Origin: Chitinophaga pinensis
GTDB taxonomy: Bacteria; Bacteroidota; Bacteroidia; Chitinophagales; CAMDFR01
Assembly (NCBI GenBank): GCA_945860705.1
Contig: CAMART010000009.1
Span: 1-38,247 of the forward strand
DNA: 38,247 nt
Direction of reading: 5' to 3'
The translations under genes and the position numbers were made by a program. The notes under the pieces are model-generated. The model was not told the DNA's origin, made no database searches, and was given only the letters and a program-made list of their open reading frames with translations. How positions within the stretch are numbered: position 1 is the stretch's first letter; the number at the start of each line of letters is the position of its first letter. This document shows, piece by piece, positions 33,721-38,247 of this stretch.

Positions 33721-35310
33721 TTAAAACGCAAAGTAATAATTTCCCAATTTATCTTTGTATAGATAGTTTACAGTTCTTGGCCAGAGAGGTTTGCCCATTT
33801 GATCGCTCCATGTTTTTAATTTGTTTTCAAGATCAGTAGCTATTTTTGGATTTTGAGCATATACATTATTACTTTCATCTATTGATTCTGTAAGGTCATA
33901 AAGCAATTTTGTTTTGTCAATATCATTTATGATTAATTTCCAATTATTAAATCTTATTGCGCTATTTTCAGCACTTCTCCAATGCAAAGAGCGTTCGGTA
34001 ATTTTAGTAGTATAATGCATTAAATCTATACCATCATATACTCTATCTGTAGGTAAATAAATATTTGCTGCTTTACAAACTGTAGTAAAAATATCTAATG
34101 ATATTACTGGATTACTTACAGTGCCAGATTCAACTTTCCCTTTCCATTGCATCATAAAAGGTACCTTTAATCCACCTTCAAAATTTGTCAATTTCCCTCC
34201 CCTGTATGGTTTATTATCAGTAGTTCCATTATAGTAAGCACCACCATTATCGCTCAAGAAAAATACTATTGTATTTTCACTCAGTCCTGTACTATCTAGA
34301 TATTTTGTAAGTCTTCCTATTTGGTCATCTAGATTTTTGATCATAGCTAAATAAGTACGTTTTATTGGGTCTTCTATATGTTCAAATTGATTGTAATAGT
34401 AAGTTGTGGCTTGAAGTGGAACATGTGGTGCATTATATGTCAAGTAAATAAAAAATGGATGAGTACTATCTTGTGTACTCATATAATTGATTGCTTCATC
34501 TGTTAGTTTATCAGTGAGGTATCCAGTTTCTTCTACTCGAGTGCAACAATTTTTAGTTATGGCACAGTTGCCAGTTCTTCCTTTGGCAGTTTTCCATTGG
34601 TGCGCATCCATAAACTGATGTGGAATTTTATAATTCACTATGTTTTTATCTTTTGGGTCTGCATATAATGTATATGCTTCACTAAAACCATATTGATATT
34701 CAAACCCACGATTGCAGGGCTTTGCAAAATCCATTGCACCCAAGTGCCATTTGCCAATGATTGCAGTATGATAAAAATTCTTTTGTAATATTTCTGCTAA
34801 AGTGATTTCTGATGGTGGCAGACCTTGTCTCATTCTATCTTCATCGGTAGGTACATCTTTATTTAATACAGGAGTAAGTGGACGCATATTTTTTTTCAGA
34901 CCAAAACCCCAATATTGCAATTTGTTTTTTACATATTGTTCGCACATTTGAAGCTCATGCCCAAATCTTTGTTGGTATCTACCAGTAATTAATCCAGCTC
35001 TTGAAGGCGAACAAACAGGAGAGGAGATATACCCTTCAGTGAAAGTAATTCCATTCTTGCCAATAGCATCAATATTAGGTGTTTCAATCAGTTTGCTACC
35101 ATATAAAGAAATGTCAGTTTGACCTAAATCATCAGCTAATATTATAATGATATTAGGTTGTTTTGCAGAATTTGTATCTTTAATAACAGCAGTTAAATAA
35201 TTTTTTTTACCTTCTGTTAAATGTTCATCCCAATAGATTTTCCAAGGACTTTCTTGAGCAAAAATTTGAAGAGAGAAAAATAGAAATAGTAAAAGTTTAA
35301 TTTGCTTCAT
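33721..35310 (-). CDS. Exported type I sulfatase (arylsulfatase family)
   Basis: 529 residues. The signal peptide ends SLQIFAQ (about residue 19). The catalytic motif C-x-P-S-R is at C100 (PVCSPSRAGLITGRY), whose Cys must be converted to formylglycine. Calcium ligands come from NIIIILADDLGQTD (D60, D61) and FFLSDNGGAYYNG further on, and GKWHLGAMD is the second family signature. Substrates are typically sulfated polysaccharides or other sulfate esters. No maturation enzyme, glycoside hydrolase or SusC/D pair is nearby, so the substrate is open. Its start overlaps the end of the phosphatase gene by 14 bases, indicating translational coupling. Confidence 0.93.
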   Translation of the reverse strand: MKQIKLLLFLFFSLQIFAQESPWKIYWDEHLTEGKKNYLTAVIKDTNSAKQPNIIIILADDLGQTDISLYGSKLIETPNIDAIGKNGITFTEGYISSPVCSPSRAGLITGRYQQRFGHELQMCEQYVKNKLQYWGFGLKKNMRPLTPVLNKDVPTDEDRMRQGLPPSEITLAEILQKNFYHTAIIGKWHLGAMDFAKPCNRGFEYQYGFSEAYTLYADPKDKNIVNYKIPHQFMDAHQWKTAKGRTGNCAITKNCCTRVEETGYLTDKLTDEAINYMSTQDSTHPFFIYLTYNAPHVPLQATTYYYNQFEHIEDPIKRTYLAMIKNLDDQIGRLTKYLDSTGLSENTIVFFLSDNGGAYYNGTTDNKPYRGGKLTNFEGGLKVPFMMQWKGKVESGTVSNPVISLDIFTTVCKAANIYLPTDRVYDGIDLMHYTTKITERSLHWRSAENSAIRFNNWKLIINDIDKTKLLYDLTESIDESNNVYAQNPKIATDLENKLKTWSDQMGKPLWPRTVNYLYKDKLGNYYFAF

Positions 35311-35767
35311 GCTCTTTTGTTAAATTGATAATAATTTGCTCACACGCTTTATCGAGCATTTGATATACTTCTTCAAACCCACTATCATTGTAATATGGAT
35401 CGGGTACTATTTTATTTTCATTGGGGTATGATTCATTTAATATCATTCTTATTTTAGCAAGTTCCTCTTTGCTTTGAGCCAATTTTTTGATATCTTGAAG
35501 ATTGCTTGCATCCATTGCATATAGAATATCAAAATTTTCTAGATCGTATCCATTTAGTTTTCGTGCTTGTTGTTTTGATATATCAATTCCATATTTTTTG
35601 GCTATAGATATACTTCTTTTATCAGGTTTTTCGCCACTATGCCAGCCACCAGTCCCAGCACTATCCACTTTCCAATCTAGGTTTCGTTCTTTTAGTTTAT
35701 GTTCTAGAATACCTTGTGCCAAAGGAGATCTACAGATATTGCCAAGACATACCATCAATATTTTCAT
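35297..35767 (-). CDS. Low-molecular-weight protein-tyrosine phosphatase
   Basis: 156 residues, normal for the family. The P-loop is VCLGNICRSP (about residues 6-15) with the nucleophilic first Cys and the Arg two before the end. The general-acid Asp lies in VPDPYYND near residue 122. The middle of the fold (VDSAGTGGWHSGEKPDKRS) is also characteristic. It is cytosolic. Some relatives control exopolysaccharide export kinases and others act in stress responses. Here the only linked gene is the sulfatase, overlapping by 14 bases. No tyrosine kinase is visible. Confidence 0.95.
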   Translation of the reverse strand: MKILMVCLGNICRSPLAQGILEHKLKERNLDWKVDSAGTGGWHSGEKPDKRSISIAKKYGIDISKQQARKLNGYDLENFDILYAMDASNLQDIKKLAQSKEELAKIRMILNESYPNENKIVPDPYYNDSGFEEVYQMLDKACEQIIINLTKEHEAN

Positions 35768-35840
35768 AATAAATATTTTGAGAGTAAACTTAGTGAAATA
35801 ATATTTATACTAAATATAAAATAAATGAAATTTACTAAAA

Positions 35841-35877
35841 TAGAAAAGGGTTTTTGCGAAGCAAAAACCCTTTTCTA
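35841..35877 (-). terminator. Intrinsic terminator of the large SprB-repeat gene
   Basis: Perfect 17-base arms (35841-35857 and 35861-35877) around the loop GAA, containing GGGTTTTTGC and GCAAAAACCC. It lies 21 bases after the minus-strand stop at 35899, and the minus-strand side continues into ATTTTAG. It is single-copy in the window, so it is read as a terminator and not as a cassette end. Confidence 0.85.
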
Positions 35878-35898
35878 AAGTTTGAGATATTAAAAATA

Positions 35899-38247
35899 TT
35901 ATCTTAATAAAGTTATTGTACCATTATACGTTTCTGTTATGGTTCTGAGTGGATCCAAAGGATCTGGAACTTCTACAGTAATATAGTATACATAGTTTCC
36001 TATCGGTTGTGGAGCTCCTAAGAAGTTACCATCCCAGCCTGGTGCTAATATTCCAGAGTAAACTGAATTGCCCCATCTATTAAAAATTATCATATTAGTA
36101 ATTGTACTTCCTACAGGTAGTAAAGGATAGTACATATCATTTAATCCATCACCATTTGGTGTAAATGCACTTGGAAATGCTATATCTATTGATCTTGGAC
36201 TTACATTTACAATCACATCACCCGAATCTACACAACCTATACTATCTGTAATAGTGACACTATAAGTAGTAGTTGTAGATGGTGATACAAAAGTTCTATT
36301 GATAGTAACACCATTGCTCCAGTTGTAGCTATAACCAGGTACTACTGTAAGAAGCACTGTATCGCCTACATATATATTTCTATCATCACCAAGTTCTACT
36401 TTAGGTAAATCTTGTACTCCTATAAATATAGTATAAATACTATCACATCCATATATATTTGTAAGTGTTGTACTAACTGTAGTGTCATCTAGAGGACTAT
36501 AGCCTACTATAGATTGTCCTTTACAAATTACAAAACTATCTACTACACTTGACCTACCTCTTACTGTAAGATTTAGACGAACAGTACTATCGCAACCTAC
36601 TGAGTTTGTAAGGGTATCATAGGTAGTACCAGCACTAGTATGAGAGGTAGTTCCTATTATAACAGATTGTCCAAAACAAATAGTAGTATCTATTACTGAA
36701 GCGGAAGGAATTTTTATTAATAAATTGGTAGTAATAAAACTATCACATCCATTTATATTTACTAACGTATCATAATATGTACCAGTTGTAGAGTATGTGT
36801 TTGTTCCTACATTAATACTTTCACCAGTACATAGTTGACTATTGATAACATTTGATGAAGGGTTATTTACTATAAGATTAATAGTAAGTACACTATCGCA
36901 CCCAGTTATTGATGCAGTAGTATCATAATAAATACCAGAGCTTGTATATGAGCGACCTAATACACTAAATGTATCCCCTAAACATATTCTAGGATTAATA
37001 GTAGCGAATACTCTACTGCCTACTACAAGATCTATAGTATGTATAGAATCACAACTATTAATATTGCTAAATGTATCTGCATATGAACCAGCCGTACCTA
37101 TTGCTATACCATTGATAATAACAAAATCACCAGCACATATATTTACAGTAGCTCTTGATGAGTCTATAGTACCTTCCATTACAGTATCACAGAGTGTTGC
37201 CATACATCCGTTAGTATCAGTTACCATTGTGCAATAGACTCCATCGGTTAAACCTAGAATATCTTCTGTCATGCTTCCATTTGACCACATATATCTATAA
37301 GGCATAGTTCCACCCATTGTGCTTATTTGTATTGCACCATTAGAACCACCATAACACGTTACATCAGTAATATTATCTAGCATTACCATTAGCATAGGAG
37401 GTTCTGTTATAGTGTAAGTATTTACGGAAGTACATCCTCCACCATCACTTACAGTTACAGTATAAGTACCTGCTACAAGTCCAGATCTATCTTCTGATAT
37501 AGATCCATCATTCCAAATATATGATATAGGAGGTGAAGTAGAAGTAGCGGTGATATCAATTGCACCATTTGTTTCTCCAAAACAATTTACATTTGTAGTA
37601 GTTGCACTCATAGATAGGCTTCCTGAGCTATAGTATAATAAGTCGTTAAAATCGTATAAAGTAGAAGAAACTGTACAAAGACTAGTTCCACTTCCAGTAC
37701 CAGTAGAGTCATAAACAATCAACTCTACATGAAATAAATGTGAATCTGGTGGGAAAGAAATACTACGCATAAAGTCTGCTCTTAGTGTAGGGAAAGGAGA
37801 ATAGTATGGAACTGCAGAATCTACAAGTGTTCCATTTTCAAAAAGATGTACAATCATTCTTCTAAATGGATTGGTAGTATCTGTAGGAGTATATCTCCAT
37901 GCTTCATTCGTAGTAGAGAATGTAACTGCATTTCTACCTGGAGCTGCATATGCTACTGTTCTATCAAAATTTTGAATACCCACTATACCTCTTCCAGCAC
38001 TAGTGCTAGAACATCCATTATGGTTTTGTATTTGTACTTCTACGATATTCGTACTTTCATTTAAAACTATTTGATAGTTCGCATATGTACCAGCACATGT
38101 ACTACTATAGTATGCAATTCCTTCAAAACTTACTATAAATTGTCTACAAGGTGCAACACCAATAGTTGTATATTGTATTCTCCTAGTACTTGATCCAAAT
38201 CTAGGGTCAATATCATTGTATACTCCCATGATAGATGCTCTAGGATA
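35899..38247 (-). CDS. Large SprB-repeat surface protein with T9SS type B tail (N-terminus outside window)
   Basis: The frame is open through the window edge. The ATG at 38227-38229 is internal, since the residues before it (YPRASI) continue the same domain, so at least 782 residues are present and the true start lies beyond. Order visible: an N-terminal domain common in type B substrates (MGVYNDIDPRFG, CRQFIVSFEGIAYY, VEVQIQNHNGC), two SprB repeats (VNCFGETNGAIDITATS with WNDGS; VTCYGGSNGAIQISTMGG with WSNGS), five repeats of about 50 residues ending in GCDS-x4-NL-x-V, an Ig-like segment (YSYNWSNG, TTTYSVTITDSIGC), and a CHU_C sorting domain (SAFTPNGDGLND, IFNRWGNSVYSG, WDGNFLG, NGTITLLR). 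Predicted surface adhesin or gliding-associated protein. Confidence 0.93.
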   Translation of the reverse strand, partial: YPRASIMGVYNDIDPRFGSSTRRIQYTTIGVAPCRQFIVSFEGIAYYSSTCAGTYANYQIVLNESTNIVEVQIQNHNGCSSTSAGRGIVGIQNFDRTVAYAAPGRNAVTFSTTNEAWRYTPTDTTNPFRRMIVHLFENGTLVDSAVPYYSPFPTLRADFMRSISFPPDSHLFHVELIVYDSTGTGSGTSLCTVSSTLYDFNDLLYYSSGSLSMSATTTNVNCFGETNGAIDITATSTSPPISYIWNDGSISEDRSGLVAGTYTVTVSDGGGCTSVNTYTITEPPMLMVMLDNITDVTCYGGSNGAIQISTMGGTMPYRYMWSNGSMTEDILGLTDGVYCTMVTDTNGCMATLCDTVMEGTIDSSRATVNICAGDFVIINGIAIGTAGSYADTFSNINSCDSIHTIDLVVGSRVFATINPRICLGDTFSVLGRSYTSSGIYYDTTASITGCDSVLTINLIVNNPSSNVINSQLCTGESINVGTNTYSTTGTYYDTLVNINGCDSFITTNLLIKIPSASVIDTTICFGQSVIIGTTSHTSAGTTYDTLTNSVGCDSTVRLNLTVRGRSSVVDSFVICKGQSIVGYSPLDDTTVSTTLTNIYGCDSIYTIFIGVQDLPKVELGDDRNIYVGDTVLLTVVPGYSYNWSNGVTINRTFVSPSTTTTYSVTITDSIGCVDSGDVIVNVSPRSIDIAFPSAFTPNGDGLNDMYYPLLPVGSTITNMIIFNRWGNSVYSGILAPGWDGNFLGAPQPIGNYVYYITVEVPDPLDPLRTITETYNGTITLLR

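Noticed and set aside
35841-35877. Strong 17-bp-arm palindrome as a third cassette end
   Set aside because: It is single-copy in the window, lies 21 bases past a gene end and runs into T-rich sequence on the minus strand, so it reads as an ordinary terminator.
1-38247. CRISPR array, tRNA or rRNA genes
   Set aside because: No regularly spaced direct repeats of CRISPR size, no cloverleaf-like intergenic segments and no rRNA-like sequence were found by reading the spacers on both strands.

Overview
The window looks like chromosomal DNA of an AT-rich member of the Bacteroidota. Several signs agree. The recurring promoter signature is the Bacteroidota -7 motif TAnnTTTG, with TTTG about 18-20 bases upstream in several cases. 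Secreted proteins carry type IX secretion (T9SS) tails of both kinds: one type A tail on a DUF1028 protein and two type B (CHU_C) tails on large repeat proteins. There is a PorP/SprF-family protein, a TonB-dependent receptor with a carboxypeptidase-regulatory-like N-terminus, type B ribosomal protein L31, and Kdo transferase WaaA, which indicates lipid A. No rRNA, tRNA or CRISPR array was found.

Layout. The left edge (1-140) holds the 3' end of a probable ISXO2/IS1595-type transposase. Next come two tandem paralogous secreted coiled-coil proteins (228-2580), metK (2727-3980) and a secreted DUF1028 protein (4067-5068). The region 5069-5373 has no gene. On the minus strand follow a DUF4397 lipoprotein and an operon of an outer-membrane barrel protein, waaA and a CarboxypepD_reg-like protein (9006 to 6289). 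A plus-strand run then carries an RlmI-like methyltransferase, a four-helix-bundle protein, rlmB, an aminotransferase, rpmE2, a TonB-dependent receptor and xerD (9148-16823). ATPase cassette A follows (16872-18125). A minus-strand pair encodes a POT peptide transporter and a secreted PI-PLC-like protein. A plus-strand surface operon (20653-26825) encodes a 1498-residue PKD/SBBP-repeat type B T9SS protein, a PorP/SprF protein and an outer-membrane barrel. ATPase cassette B follows (26876-28342), then a phosphohexomutase and a DUF2279 protein. The right end is minus-strand: hisS-hutH, an LMW phosphatase/sulfatase pair, and a large SprB-repeat type B T9SS protein cut by the window edge.

The most unusual content is three single-gene inserts, each bounded by its own inverted repeats and none with a transposase. 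Two encode AAA-type ATPases with C-terminal PDDEXK-like nuclease motifs (a DUF4143-type and a DUF234-type). Each is bracketed by long palindromes that match at the two ends of one cassette but differ between cassettes. In cassette A even the asymmetric 3-nt centre (CTA against TAG) is inverted between the ends. In cassette B the downstream palindrome is perfect over 37 bp and overlaps the stop codon. The third insert is a four-helix-bundle (S23/IVP-like) gene between degenerate purine/pyrimidine-biased repeats in opposite orientation. I suggest the two ATPase cassettes are a class of palindrome-bounded selfish or self-regulating elements. This is inference and can be tested by comparison with empty sites in relatives.

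A second pattern concerns expression: four genes have the -7 motif exactly four bases before the ATG, which predicts leaderless mRNAs.
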